A stretch of DNA of 47,555 nucleotides from Bacteroidales bacterium (GCA_016931855.1 JAFGDZ010000044.1:1-47555), one strand, 5' to 3'. Positions 16,556 through 25,488 are shown, counted from the first letter of the stretch. The notes: generated by a model not told the origin, from the letters alone. Program-made: numbers and translations.

Positions 16556-17029
16556 CTATTGATGATGATACGGTTCGCCCCTTATTATGGTAAATGCACG
16601 GTAAAGCTGCTCCGCAAATACAACCCTAACCAGCTGGTGCGAATACGTTAGCTTAGACAACGATAGCTTACCCGATGCCACAGCCCTAACCCTTTGGCTA
16701 AAGCCATACGGGCCACCAATAATAAAAACCAAATCGCGCTGCCCCATTACCAAGTGCCTCTCTATAAAGTTGGCAAAGCCAACAGAGGTATATTCGGTTC
16801 CATTCTCATCAAGTAGTATTACCTCCTGATTACCCCCTAAAGCAGCCAGAATAGCATCGGCCTCCTTCTCCATCTGCACCTCATGGGGCATATTCTTAGT
16901 ATTCTTAACATCAGGTAAAACCTTTATATCGAAAGGGATATAGCGCTTAATGCGCTTAACATACTCATCGGTTCCTTCCTCTACAAACTTTTTATCGGTT
17001 TTCCCTACAACCAAAAGGGTAACTTTCAT
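16556..17029 (-). CDS. rlmH: 23S rRNA pseudouridine-1915 N3-methyltransferase RlmH
   Basis: SPOUT-class methyltransferase of 157 residues, the usual length. It uses S-adenosylmethionine to methylate pseudouridine 1915 in helix 69 of 23S rRNA on the assembled ribosome. Diagnostic sequence includes the SAM-binding knot region FIIGGPYGFS (residues 102-111), KLSLSKLTYSHQLVR (about 121-135) and the C-terminal YHH (154-156), all characteristic of RlmH. The start MKVTLLVVGKT matches the family N-terminus. The kinase gene lies 91 bp downstream on the same strand, with no terminator seen between them. Confidence 0.97.
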   Translation of the reverse strand: MKVTLLVVGKTDKKFVEEGTDEYVKRIKRYIPFDIKVLPDVKNTKNMPHEVQMEKEADAILAALGGNQEVILLDENGTEYTSVGFANFIERHLVMGQRDLVFIIGGPYGFSQRVRAVASGKLSLSKLTYSHQLVRVVFAEQLYRAFTIIRGEPYHHQ

Positions 17030-17107
17030 CGTATAAGTTTCAACAAAATTGTACCTAGTACCAGTATATATTAAACAAGCAATACTTACGCATTAGCAAC
17101 CTCACTG

Positions 17108-17145
17108 CTCGCTAAATTGCTTAAAACTCGCTAAATTGCTTTAAA
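17108..17145. repeat. Two-copy 19-bp direct repeat upstream of the DUF4783 operon
   Basis: CTCGCTAAATTGCTT occurs at 17108-17122 and again at 17127-17141, each followed by A/T bases, giving a period of 19 bp (about two helical turns). It lies between rlmH and the -7 box at 17180, a fitting place for an operator read from one face of the helix. Confidence 0.6.
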
Positions 17146-17179
17146 ATTAGGTATTTTCCCATTAGTGGGCTAAATTTAC

Positions 17180-17187
17180 TAAGTTTG
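17180..17187 (+). promoter_or_regulatory. Putative -7 box of the DUF4783/nadC operon
   Basis: TAAGTTTG matches TAnnTTTG. Transcription would start near 17194, leaving a leader of about 155 nucleotides that contains three predicted hairpins and a six-codon ORF. Confidence 0.55.
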
Positions 17188-17208
17188 CACATTACTTTTA
17201 ACTTTTGG

Positions 17209-17311
17209 CAGGGACTTTGATACCCCTGTTGCTCATGATATAAGGAGATTATATAATGAAACATCCATGGCAATAGCGTTAGCATGCACGCCCACAGCTA
17301 TCCACAGGATG
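17209..17311 (+). ncRNA. Predicted structured leader RNA with three hairpins
   Basis: Three consecutive helices can be drawn by hand. The first is CAGGG/CCCTG (17209-17213 with 17224-17228). The second is ATATAA/TTATAT (17238-17243 with 17249-17254), with GGAGA in its loop. The third is a long interrupted stem: CATCC/GGATG (17262-17266 with 17307-17311), TGG/CCA (17268-17270 with 17302-17304) and ATAGC/GCTAT (17273-17277 with 17297-17301). The region lies between a -7 box and the DUF4783 start. It matches no riboswitch class that I recognise. A free-standing small RNA is an alternative. Confidence 0.4.
17256..17276 (+). CDS. Possible leader peptide MKHPWQ
   Basis: Six-codon reading frame ATG to TAG encoding MKHPWQ. 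AAGGAG at 17242-17247, eight bases upstream, is a strong Shine-Dalgarno sequence, which is uncommon in Bacteroidota. The GGAG is held in the loop of a small hairpin, and the ORF itself forms the 5' arm of the next one, so translation would disrupt that stem. It may be a regulatory uORF; chance occurrence remains possible. Confidence 0.3.
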   Translation: MKHPWQ

Positions 17312-17348
17312 TTCCATCTGTACCTTATAAAATAAAAAAAATTGACAG

Positions 17349-17765
17349 ATGAATAAGTTTTTGTTTGTTCTGGCAACAACACTCGTGTTAAGCACAGTTT
17401 CACTAGTTCTTGCATTTAGTGCAGGAACCCAGCAACAAGACGTAATTGGGAAAATATCGGATATTTTTAAGGCAGGGAATGCGCAGGAACTCTCTGGCTA
17501 CTTTAATAAAACCATTGAAATTGAGATTGATGGCGAGGAGAACTTTTACTCAAGAGCTCAGGCAGAGCTGCTAATGAAAGATTTCCTTAACAAGAATAAG
17601 CCTACCAAATTTCAGGTTAACCATAAAGGAGCTAAGGATTCAAATGGCTTTGCCATAGGCACGTTAACTACCGACTCTAAAGTTTTTAGGGTATCGATAT
17701 TCCTAAAAGCCGATGGCAACACCTCTCTAATACACCAGCTAAGGATTGAAACCCTTAGCGAATAG
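17349..17765 (+). CDS. DUF4783 exported protein
   Basis: 138 residues with a signal peptide (MNKFLFVLATTLVLSTVSLVL, cleavage around AFSAG), then a small alpha+beta domain of the NTF2/SnoaL-like kind named DUF4783. Recognisable stretches are DVIGKISDIFKAGNAQELSGYF, a YSRAQAELLMKDFL helix and a C-terminal IHQLRIE strand. The family is nearly restricted to Bacteroidota and often lies near nadC and rlmH, as here; its function is unknown and there are no clear catalytic residues. It is probably periplasmic. nadC follows after 34 bp, so co-transcription is likely from the promoter upstream of the structured leader. Confidence 0.9.
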   Translation: MNKFLFVLATTLVLSTVSLVLAFSAGTQQQDVIGKISDIFKAGNAQELSGYFNKTIEIEIDGEENFYSRAQAELLMKDFLNKNKPTKFQVNHKGAKDSNGFAIGTLTTDSKVFRVSIFLKADGNTSLIHQLRIETLSE

Positions 17766-17799
17766 CCGCAAACAACAGTCTCACATACGTTTTTTAGCA

Positions 17800-18642
17800 A
17801 TGGATTTACAACTAATTACAAAACTAATAGACCTAGCAATTTTAGAGGACATAGGCGATGGAGACCATTCATCGCTTTCTTGTATTCCTCAACAAGCCCA
17901 AGGCAAGGTACAGCTTATGCTTAAGCAGGAAGGGATAATTGCTGGTGTTGAGATAAGCAAAATTATTTTTAACCGTATTGATCCCGAAATAGCCGTTAAC
18001 ACCCTAATTCCCGATGGCACACATGTAAAACCAAAGGATATTGTTTTTACTGCCACCGGACGAGTGCACAGTTTGCTACAGGCTGAGCGTATTGTACTGA
18101 ACACCATGCAGCGCATGAGCGGTATTGCTACCCAAACCGATATTTACGTTAAGCGCATTGAAGGTACTAGAGCAAAAATACTAGATACCCGTAAAACCAC
18201 CCCTGGCATGCGCATTTTCGACAAAATAGCGGTAAAAATTGGTGGAGGCGAAAACCACCGAATGGGGCTTTTTGACCTTATAATGCTTAAGGATAACCAC
18301 ATAGACTTTGCTGGCGGCATTGAGAACGCTGTTAAGAATGCGCAGCAGTACCTACTGCAAAAAGGGAAAAACCTTGGCATTGAGGTGGAAACCAGATCGC
18401 TTGGCGATATAGAAAAGGTTTTGGCCGTGGGTGGCGTGCAGCGCATAATGTTCGACAACTTTACCCCAGAGCTTACCCACCAAGCGGTTAAGCTGGTTAA
18501 CGGGCGGGTTGAAACAGAATCGTCGGGGGGCATAACCCTTGCTACCATTAGAGAATACGCCGAAACAGGTGTCGATTACATATCGGTTGGTGCCTTAACC
18601 CATCAGGTTAAAAGCCTTGATATGAACCTAAAAAAGGTGTAA
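17800..18642 (+). CDS. nadC: Nicotinate-nucleotide pyrophosphorylase (carboxylating), quinolinate phosphoribosyltransferase
   Basis: 280 residues from ATG 17800 (MDLQLITKLIDLAILEDIGDGD), the usual start of the family; the upstream in-frame extension lacks an ATG. It converts quinolinate and PRPP to nicotinate mononucleotide, CO2 and pyrophosphate in de novo NAD synthesis. Seen motifs: NTMQRMSGIAT (PRPP/quinolinate region), ILDTRKTTPGMR, KIGGGENHRMGLFD and MLKDNHI, all with the Arg/Lys/His residues that bind quinolinate phosphates, and a C-terminal ESSGGIT phosphate loop. nadA and nadB are not in the window. A YihY/BrkB gene follows after 27 bp. Confidence 0.97.
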   Translation: MDLQLITKLIDLAILEDIGDGDHSSLSCIPQQAQGKVQLMLKQEGIIAGVEISKIIFNRIDPEIAVNTLIPDGTHVKPKDIVFTATGRVHSLLQAERIVLNTMQRMSGIATQTDIYVKRIEGTRAKILDTRKTTPGMRIFDKIAVKIGGGENHRMGLFDLIMLKDNHIDFAGGIENAVKNAQQYLLQKGKNLGIEVETRSLGDIEKVLAVGGVQRIMFDNFTPELTHQAVKLVNGRVETESSGGITLATIREYAETGVDYISVGALTHQVKSLDMNLKKV

Positions 18643-18669
18643 AACAGTAAAACTAAGCACCAACGCTAC

Positions 18670-19674
18670 ATGCAAAAAAACGGGAACGTTACTCTTGCTA
18701 AAAGATTAAAACGCAGGTTTGTTACCAACACCAAACTTTTAATTAGGTTGTTGCAACGAATTACGTTTCCTGGATTCGATGGCGTGCCCATTTATACCGT
18801 TATTCACTTCTTTTTTAAAGGAATTATTAATGGAGCCCTTACCACAAGGGCTTCGGCTGTTGCTTTTAATTTTTTTGTAGCAGTTGTGCCAACGCTTATC
18901 TTCCTATTCACGTTAATACCATACATCCCAGTAAAGGACTTTCAGGTACAGCTACTTATTCTTATAAAGACCATAATGCCTGATTACGCGTTTCAAACCG
19001 TTGAGTCAACCCTAACCGAGGTACTCACGCGTAAAAGTAGCGGATTGCTCTCCTTTGGCTTCTTAGCAGCGCTATTCTTTAGCCACAACGGCGTTAGCTC
19101 GCTTATTGACGCCTTTAACGCAACCTACCACACCATTGAAACCCGAAATTTTGTAGCCCAGCACGTGATAGCGTTTATCCTCACGCTAATTCTACCCATA
19201 CTGGTTACGGTTGGCGTTTCCATAATGTTTTTTGGTGAGCTGGCACTGCAAAAAATGATATCTCTTGATTGGATAAAGCAGGACATAACCTACTACCTAA
19301 TTCTTTTTGGTAGATGGATTCTTATTGTGCTGCTATTCTTTTTCTGCATATCGTTTCTGTACTACCTTGCACCGGCAAAACATAAGCGTTTTCGCTTTTT
19401 TTCGGCAGGATCAACCCTTGCCACCCTGCTTATTGTGTTAACCTCATTGGGGTTTTCGTTCTACGTAAACAATTTTGCGCAGTACAATAAGTTCTACGGA
19501 TCGTTGGGCGGACTAATTGCCTTTGTACTGTGGATTTACTTTAATGCCTTTGGGCTAATCCTGGGTTTCGACCTTAACGCAAGCATCACCTCTGCTAGGC
19601 AAACCCATGTTAAGCACCTGCAATCGTCCATTGCAGAAACAAATGCTCATACACACTCGGAGCCTAAAGCATAG
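18670..19674 (+). CDS. YihY/BrkB-family inner-membrane protein
   Basis: 334 residues with six membrane helices after a basic cytoplasmic N-terminus. Conserved family sequence includes ALTTRASAVAFNFFVAVVPTL near residue 57-77, a long loop holding GLLSFGFLAALFFSHNGVSSLIDAFN, and the C-terminal GGLIAFVLWIYFNAFGLILG. Older annotation as ribonuclease BN is not supported for this family; the physiological role is uncertain (envelope or transport). It appears to be the third gene of the DUF4783-nadC transcript. The C-terminal tail is short and hydrophilic. Confidence 0.92.
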   Translation: MQKNGNVTLAKRLKRRFVTNTKLLIRLLQRITFPGFDGVPIYTVIHFFFKGIINGALTTRASAVAFNFFVAVVPTLIFLFTLIPYIPVKDFQVQLLILIKTIMPDYAFQTVESTLTEVLTRKSSGLLSFGFLAALFFSHNGVSSLIDAFNATYHTIETRNFVAQHVIAFILTLILPILVTVGVSIMFFGELALQKMISLDWIKQDITYYLILFGRWILIVLLFFFCISFLYYLAPAKHKRFRFFSAGSTLATLLIVLTSLGFSFYVNNFAQYNKFYGSLGGLIAFVLWIYFNAFGLILGFDLNASITSARQTHVKHLQSSIAETNAHTHSEPKA

Positions 19675-19798
19675 CACTATCGCCACAAACACCTAACAAT
19701 AGGCTGTTATACTGCAAACAATATTGGCCGTTAGCTGTTTAGTTTAATTATGGTAAACATTTGTTTTTTAAGCAACCATCCAATTGCATAGGTAACGC

Positions 19799-20443
19799 AT
19801 GAGAACAAAGGATATATCGGCTATTCGAAAGGAATACCTGATAACACAGCTAAATGAGGACGATGTGCAAAGCGATCCTCTAAAGCAGTTTGAACAGTGG
19901 CTTAATGAGGCCGTTGAGTCTAATGTAAATGAGCCCACGGCCATGACTCTTGCCACAAGTACGTTTGAAGGAAAACCATCGGCAAGGGTTGTACTACTAA
20001 AAGGGGTTAGCCCCGAAGGCTTTTCGTTTTTCACCAATTACGACAGCAAAAAGGGCAAGCAGATACTACAAAACCCATACGGAGCACTAGTGTTTTTCTG
20101 GCCAGAGCTGGAACGACAGGTGCGCATAGAGGGGAAAATAGCTAAGCTAACCGATAAGCAAAGCGATGAGTACTTTAAAACCCGCCCTGAGGGGAGCAAG
20201 ATTGGCGCATGGGCATCGCCCCAAAGTCAGGTTATACCCAACCGTAAATACATTGAGAATTTAAAATCCGATTTCCACGAAGAGTTCTCTAAGCGTACCA
20301 TAAAACGCCCACCCAACTGGGGCGGTTACGTTTTAGCACCAACATGCATTGAGTTTTGGCAGGGCCGCGCCGATAGGCTCCACGACCGCATACAGTACAC
20401 CCTAACAAATGGCATTTGGACTATTGAGCGGTTGGCGCCGTAG
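19799..20443 (+). CDS. pdxH: Pyridoxamine/pyridoxine 5'-phosphate oxidase
   Basis: FMN-dependent oxidase of 214 residues, normal for the family, making pyridoxal 5'-phosphate from the pyridoxine or pyridoxamine phosphates. The N-terminus has the YLITQLNEDD-QSDPLKQFEQWLNEA pattern. FMN contacts are in SARVVLLKGV and FTNYDSKKGKQ (about 62-83), and the substrate end holds RPPNWGGYVLAPTCIEFWQG with RLHDRIQY after it (about 174-200). It starts 124 bp after the YihY gene, so it may have its own promoter, although I found no good -7 box. A terminator hairpin follows at 20539. Confidence 0.96.
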   Translation: MRTKDISAIRKEYLITQLNEDDVQSDPLKQFEQWLNEAVESNVNEPTAMTLATSTFEGKPSARVVLLKGVSPEGFSFFTNYDSKKGKQILQNPYGALVFFWPELERQVRIEGKIAKLTDKQSDEYFKTRPEGSKIGAWASPQSQVIPNRKYIENLKSDFHEEFSKRTIKRPPNWGGYVLAPTCIEFWQGRADRLHDRIQYTLTNGIWTIERLAP

Positions 20444-20538
20444 GGGTAGAAGATAAAAAAGAGGCTGTCTAAAAAGTAATTTATCTTATGCTAGATTGAA
20501 TGTTTGAAAACTCGCTCAGGTAGGAGTAGAAATAAAAA

Positions 20539-20574
20539 GAGGGTGCCCTTTACTTTTTGGGCACCCTCTTTTTT
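20539..20574. terminator. Bidirectional terminator between pdxH and glutamine synthetase
   Basis: GAGGGTGCCC (20539-20548) pairs with GGGCACCCTC (20559-20568), a perfect 10-bp stem, with T-rich sequence to the right and A-rich sequence to the left. It can end transcription of both converging genes. Confidence 0.88.
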
Positions 20575-20586
20575 ATCTAGTACTGC

Positions 20587-22092
20587 TTACGCAATATGTA
20601 TAAACTGGGCAACTAGCTTAGCTAACTCCTCATCCTTACCGTATAGTTTCTCGCTAAGACCCTTATCGTTAAACGCTTTAAGCTTTTTAACTTGAGCATT
20701 AATTAGGCCATCGGGGAAAATTGCACCCTCTTGGAAAATGCCACGCTTAGCCTCAAGCGCCTCAGCCGATTCCCAGCACGATGCAGGAAGCTGCTTAAGC
20801 TGCATTAGCTTCTCCTTAAACTCGGGTTTAAAGATGTTAGCATCAACGTATAGCTCCTTAGCACGCTCAAGTGCGTTTGGCATGTTAATGCCATGCATAG
20901 ATGCCTTTACAAGGCCTGCAACGGTTAGGTAAATATCTGCAGAACCATCGGGTACGCGGAACTCAAAGGTTTGCTTAGATTGACCCGATACGCTAAGGTT
21001 GCAATCGGCTGGGTTAGCATCGCGAACCATATAGTCGGCGCCAATCCATCCAAGAGGAACGCGAACCACTACAGAGCGGTTCCTATCGCCCCAGCAAATA
21101 TTGGTTGGAGCCTCTTGGTGTGGCACAAGGCGTAGGTACGATGTAGGAATGGTGTTCCCAAATGCGGTTAGCGCATCGGCAGCATCAAGGATACCTGCAA
21201 TCATCTTACGTGCAAGGTCGCTTAGCTTACCATTCTCAACCATAAGGTTAACGCCATCCTTCTCTACCATCATGTGGAAGTGCATACCGCTACCTGCTTT
21301 ACCTACGGTAATTTTTGGAGCAAAGCTAATCTCAACGCCATAGCGGAAACCAAGCATCCGAACAATCCACTTAGCCAGAATCATCTGCTCAACGGCCTCC
21401 TCAACGGGCATGGGCAGGAACTCAACCTCGTGCTGCTCGTAGTAGTAATCGCCCTGAGAGAAGCAGCCAACCTCTGAGTGTCCATACTTAACCTTACCAC
21501 CAGCGTGGGCAATAAGTTTTAGCGCCTCAACGCGGATGTTCTCGTACTTAGCAAATGGTTCGCTAGAGTGGTAGCCCTTTTGGTCTATGCCAGGGTAAAA
21601 ATCGTCGCGCTCACCAATTACGTAGTACTCAAGCTCACCTAATGCCTTAAAGGTGCAGCCCGTTTTAATGGAGAACTCCTCGTTAGCTTTACGAAGAATG
21701 TACTCTGGAGAGCTCTCTAGCGGCTTGCCCTCGCTGTTGTAGAAAGAGCAAAGAATGCTAAGGGTAGGAACATCGGCAAAAGGATCTAGGAACGCAGTGC
21801 GGTAGCGTGGAATTACGTACAAGTCGCTGCTACCCGCCTCGATGAATGAGAATAGGCTGCTTCCATCAACACGTTCTCCCGACGACAGAACGCTATCAAG
21901 ATGCTCCTTTGAGCTAATCACAAAGTTTAAAGTCTTGATTTTTCCATCCTCGGCAACGTAACGAAAATTGATCATCTCAATCTCGTTCTCTTGGCAGAAG
22001 TGAATAATATCGTCTTTAGTAAAAGCCTCAGCAGGCTTTTTTAGGAAACGAACCAGCTCGTTGGGGTTCATTAGAATTTCTGAATCTTTCAT
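20587..22092 (-). CDS. glnA: Glutamine synthetase, type I-like
   Basis: 501 residues; ATP-dependent ligation of ammonia to glutamate, the entry of ammonium into metabolism. The N-terminal beta-grasp part has FRYVAEDGKIKTLNFVI and ERVDGSSLFSF. The catalytic barrel shows ELEYYVIG, HSEVGCFSQGDYYYEQHEVEF, the metal/substrate His in GSGMHFHMM, NRSVVVRVPLGW (ATP/glutamate Arg residues) and FEFRVPDGSADIYL. The length is near GS-I and much below GS-III (~700 residues). The tyrosine adenylylation motif of enteric GS-I (LYDLP) is not present; the corresponding region reads LKQLP, so GlnE-type control is unlikely. A gamma-glutamyl ligase of the same superfamily is a less likely alternative. A 9-bp inverted repeat lies upstream. 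Confidence 0.9.
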   Translation of the reverse strand: MKDSEILMNPNELVRFLKKPAEAFTKDDIIHFCQENEIEMINFRYVAEDGKIKTLNFVISSKEHLDSVLSSGERVDGSSLFSFIEAGSSDLYVIPRYRTAFLDPFADVPTLSILCSFYNSEGKPLESSPEYILRKANEEFSIKTGCTFKALGELEYYVIGERDDFYPGIDQKGYHSSEPFAKYENIRVEALKLIAHAGGKVKYGHSEVGCFSQGDYYYEQHEVEFLPMPVEEAVEQMILAKWIVRMLGFRYGVEISFAPKITVGKAGSGMHFHMMVEKDGVNLMVENGKLSDLARKMIAGILDAADALTAFGNTIPTSYLRLVPHQEAPTNICWGDRNRSVVVRVPLGWIGADYMVRDANPADCNLSVSGQSKQTFEFRVPDGSADIYLTVAGLVKASMHGINMPNALERAKELYVDANIFKPEFKEKLMQLKQLPASCWESAEALEAKRGIFQEGAIFPDGLINAQVKKLKAFNDKGLSEKLYGKDEELAKLVAQFIHIA

Positions 22093-22115
22093 CCGTTAGC
22101 TATTTTTCTAGTTAC

Positions 22116-22182
22116 AGCTACTGTGTTCTGTAGAAAATGCCATTCTCGCATTATGAACACATCCTATAGCACTACAGTAGCT
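22116..22182. repeat. Inverted repeat upstream of glutamine synthetase
   Basis: AGCTACTGT (22116-22124) and ACAGTAGCT (22174-22182) are exact reverse complements 49 bases apart, in the 5' region of the minus-strand glnA. They could form a leader hairpin or two half-sites of a regulator. Confidence 0.45.
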
Positions 22183-22318
22183 TACATACAGTTTATATTA
22201 TGCGAAGATTCTTCAAAACTCAGAAACTTATAGAAGAAATGCAAGCGTGAAACGAATGTTTAGAAGCAGAGTTGATTAAGATTATCAACGAAAACAACCA
22301 GCTACACCAAAAACAGAA

Positions 22319-22347
22319 GCCGCACCCAACATTATGTTTGGTGCGGC
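22319..22347 (-). terminator. Terminator of valS
   Basis: GCCGCACC (22319-22326) pairs with GGTGCGGC (22340-22347). Read on the minus strand, the stem is followed by TTCTGTTTTT. It lies 37 bp after the valS stop. Confidence 0.75.
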
Positions 22348-22383
22348 GTTGCTATTTATATTGAAATAATCCTGTATGTAGTA

Positions 22384-25011
22384 CTACTTGCTTAGAGCGG
22401 CCAAGCGTTCCTCAATAACCTGAATTTTAGCTTCGGCATCGGCCTGTTTCTTGCGCTCCATATCAACCACATTGGCTGGAGCACCGCTAACAAAGCGCTC
22501 GTTGCTTAGCTTTTTGGCTACGCTGTTTAGGAAGCCCTTGGTGTACTCAAGCTCGGTTTTTAGCTTTGATATCTCCTCCTCAACATCAATAAAACCTTCA
22601 AGAGGAACAAAGAACTCCGTTGAGCGAACCATAAACGAAGCAGCGCCATCAACCTTATCGGAGGTGTACTGTAGCAGCTCCAATCCGGCAAGCTTAACAA
22701 TGATGCTCTCCACGTTCTCGCCTAGCGACTCGGTTGAGCTAACAAATAGCTTTAGCTTATCCTTTTGAGGAATATTCTTCTCCTGACGAATGGTACGTAC
22801 ACCTGCAATGGTCTCCTTCATTAGCTCAAAGCGCTCAATAAGCTGCGCATCAGAAGCCTGAGACTTTGGCATTGGGCTAACCATTAGGCTCTCACCCTGT
22901 GTGCGCTCGCGGATAAGCTGCCATAGCTCCTCGGTAATAAAGGGCATGTATGGGTGAAGCAGAGCAAGCATCTTCTCAAAAATCTCAAGAACGGCTGCAT
23001 AGGTTGTTGCATCAATAGGCTGCTGGTATGCAGGCTTAACCATTTCTAGGAACCACGATGAGAACTCGTCCCAGAATAGCTTATAAACGGCCATTAGCGC
23101 CTCGGAGATGCGGTACTTATCAAAATCGTCATCAATTTGGGCAATCTCCTTATTAAGAAGGTGATTGAACCACTCAATGGCGGCCTTTGCTGAAACAGGT
23201 TGCTCAATATCGGCATTTACTTCCCACCCTTTAACCAAGCGGAAGGCATTCCATATCTTATTGCTAAAGTTACGACCCTGCTCCGTTTGCGACTCCTCAA
23301 ACAGCACATCGTTACCTGCAGGAGAGCAAAGTAGCATACCAACACGCACACCATCGGCGCCGTACTTGGCTATTAGGTCGAGCGGATCGGGGCTATTACC
23401 CAAGGACTTGCTCATTTTACGACGCTGCATATCGCGTACAATACCTGTTAGGTAAACGTTACCAAATGGTTTTGCACCACGATACTCGTAACCAGCAATA
23501 ATCATACGTGCAACCCAGAAGAATAGGATTTCGGGAGCAGTAACCAAATCGTTGGTTGGGTAGTAGTAGTTAACATCCTCGTTATCGGGCTTACGAATGC
23601 CATCGAACACAGATATTGGCCACAGCCATGAGCTGAACCATGTGTCTAGCACATCCTCGTCCTGACGTAAATCGGCAAGGGTTAGGTTAGCATTACCCGA
23701 TTTCTCGCGGGCAAGCTGTAGCACCTCCTCTTCGGTTTCGGCAACAACGTACCCTCCCTCTGGTAGGTACCATGCAGGGATACGATGCCCCCACCACAGC
23801 TGACGCGAAAGGCACCAGTCCTTTACGTTCTCCATCCAGTGGCGGTAGGTGTTAACAAACTTTGGCGGAACAAGCTGAATATCGCCCTCAACAACTGCTT
23901 TAAGGGCAGGCTCGGCAAGCTCCTTCATACGGAGGAACCACTGCATTGATAGCTTTGGCTCAATAACCGCATCGGTACGCTCTGAGTAGCCCACCTTATT
24001 CACATAATCCTCAACCTTAGCAAGGTTACCAGCGGCATCCAGATCCTTAACAATAACCTTACGTACCTCAAACCTATCCATGCCAACGTATAGCTGGGCG
24101 GCAGTGCTCATGGTACCATTATCGTTAAAAATATCTATGCTCTCAAGGTTGTGCTTATCGCCTAGCATGTAGTCGTTTACATCGTGAGCAGGGGTTACCT
24201 TTAGGGCTCCTGTACCAAACTCAACATCAACATACTCGTCGAAAATAACGGGTACACTACGCTTGATTAGCGGAACAATAAGGCGTTTGCCCTTAAGATT
24301 GGTGTAACGTGGATCGTTAGGGTTAACGCAAACGGCGGTATCGCCAAGTATAGTTTCGGGACGGGTGGTGGCAATGGTAACAAAGCCATCCTCGCCATCA
24401 ATAAAGTACTTTAAGTAGTACAGCTTGCTCTGTACCTCGCGGTATAGCACCTCCTCATCGGAAACGGCAGTTTTAGCCTGCGGATCCCAATTAACCATAC
24501 GTACACCGCGATAGATGTAACCCTTTTTATGAAGATCTACAAAAACCTTTAGCACGCTAGCCGACAGGGCTTCGTCCATGGTAAACGCGGTACGATCCCA
24601 ATCGCAAGAGGCACCCAGCTTTTTAAGCTGCTCAAGGATGATACCACCATGCTTCTCTTTCCATTCCCATGCATGAGCAAGGAACTCATCGCGAGTAAGC
24701 GAGTTCTTATCGATACCCTCTGCACGTAGCTTAGCCACTACCTTTGCCTCGGTGGCAATGGAAGCGTGGTCGGTACCAGGTACCCAGCAAGCATTTTTGC
24801 CTAGCATACGTGCCCTGCGGACCAACACATCCTGCAAAGTGTTGTTTAGCATGTGCCCCATGTGTAGCACACCAGTAACGTTAGGCGGCGGAATTACGAT
24901 ACAGTAAGGCTCGCGCTCGTCGGGTACCGAACGGAAAAAACCGTTGTCCATCCAGTACTTGTACCACTTATCCTCAACCTCGGAGGGGTTGTACTTTGCA
25001 GGAATTTCCAT
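22384..25011 (-). CDS. valS: Valyl-tRNA synthetase
   Basis: Class I aminoacyl-tRNA synthetase of 875 residues, standard for the family. It charges tRNA-Val in the cytoplasm. The HIGH motif is H50-M-G-H53 in [11 protein letters not shown], and the KMSKS loop is at about 532-536 ([14 protein letters not shown]). The CP1 editing domain lies between them ([33 protein letters not shown]). The anticodon-binding domain follows, and the C-terminal ~70 residues form the usual coiled-coil arm ([21 protein letters not shown]). A minus-strand -7 box lies 37 bp upstream of the start, and a terminator follows the stop. It is apparently monocistronic. Confidence 0.98.
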   Translation of the reverse strand: MEIPAKYNPSEVEDKWYKYWMDNGFFRSVPDEREPYCIVIPPPNVTGVLHMGHMLNNTLQDVLVRRARMLGKNACWVPGTDHASIATEAKVVAKLRAEGIDKNSLTRDEFLAHAWEWKEKHGGIILEQLKKLGASCDWDRTAFTMDEALSASVLKVFVDLHKKGYIYRGVRMVNWDPQAKTAVSDEEVLYREVQSKLYYLKYFIDGEDGFVTIATTRPETILGDTAVCVNPNDPRYTNLKGKRLIVPLIKRSVPVIFDEYVDVEFGTGALKVTPAHDVNDYMLGDKHNLESIDIFNDNGTMSTAAQLYVGMDRFEVRKVIVKDLDAAGNLAKVEDYVNKVGYSERTDAVIEPKLSMQWFLRMKELAEPALKAVVEGDIQLVPPKFVNTYRHWMENVKDWCLSRQLWWGHRIPAWYLPEGGYVVAETEEEVLQLAREKSGNANLTLADLRQDEDVLDTWFSSWLWPISVFDGIRKPDNEDVNYYYPTNDLVTAPEILFFWVARMIIAGYEYRGAKPFGNVYLTGIVRDMQRRKMSKSLGNSPDPLDLIAKYGADGVRVGMLLCSPAGNDVLFEESQTEQGRNFSNKIWNAFRLVKGWEVNADIEQPVSAKAAIEWFNHLLNKEIAQIDDDFDKYRISEALMAVYKLFWDEFSSWFLEMVKPAYQQPIDATTYAAVLEIFEKMLALLHPYMPFITEELWQLIRERTQGESLMVSPMPKSQASDAQLIERFELMKETIAGVRTIRQEKNIPQKDKLKLFVSSTESLGENVESIIVKLAGLELLQYTSDKVDGAASFMVRSTEFFVPLEGFIDVEEEISKLKTELEYTKGFLNSVAKKLSNERFVSGAPANVVDMERKKQADAEAKIQVIEERLAALSK

Positions 25012-25047
25012 AATCTGTTGTAAATTTTCGTTTTATCGGATAACTGA

Positions 25048-25055
25048 CAAAGATA
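25048..25055 (-). promoter_or_regulatory. Putative -7 box of valS
   Basis: On the minus strand this reads TATCTTTG, matching TAnnTTTG. It would place the start of transcription close to 25040 and leave a short leader of about 30 nucleotides. A good -33 element at normal spacing is not seen. Confidence 0.5.
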
Positions 25056-25179
25056 TAAAAAAGTAGAAACGTATAGAGCAATGGGTAAAGAGGTTTAGTG
25101 GATTATGGAAAGATATAACTTCCATTTCTAAATACTTTCCATAAATTTAAACCCGTTGTAACAATCTAACCAACGTGTC

Positions 25180-25467
25180 ATGATCATAGTTACCGTAAAA
25201 TCGACGCCAAAGCCAGAGCATGCCCAAGATTACGTTAAGGCTGTAACCGAAATTGCCTCAAGTGTTAGGCAAGAAAAAGGATGTATTGAGTATGAGCTAT
25301 ACCAGTTAACCGAAGAAACAAATCAGTTTTTACTGTTTGAACGCTGGGAAACAAGAGAGGATTTGGATAGGCATTTAAAATCGTCGCAAATGGAGGCCTT
25401 TAAGGCAAAAGCTAATGCATTCTTTAGCAGTGAGCGCATAATACAGGTTTACACTATTAATGAGTAA
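25180..25467 (+). CDS. ABM-fold small monooxygenase (YgiN-like)
   Basis: 95-residue protein of the antibiotic-biosynthesis monooxygenase/YgiN dimeric ferredoxin-like fold. The pattern is full length: MIIVTVKSTPKPEHAQDYV opens strand 1 and helix 1, then SVRQEKGCIEYELYQLTEETNQFLLFERWETREDLDRHL, where GC-x-EYE and FERW are typical, and a final strand ending RIIQVYTI. Members act as cofactor-free oxygenases on quinols or serve other roles; the substrate here is unknown. Cytoplasmic. It starts 168 bp upstream-side of valS in divergent orientation and is followed after 21 bp by a small membrane-protein gene. Confidence 0.88.
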   Translation: MIIVTVKSTPKPEHAQDYVKAVTEIASSVRQEKGCIEYELYQLTEETNQFLLFERWETREDLDRHLKSSQMEAFKAKANAFFSSERIIQVYTINE

Positions 25468-25488
25468 CCATAAGCTCTACTTTGTAAA

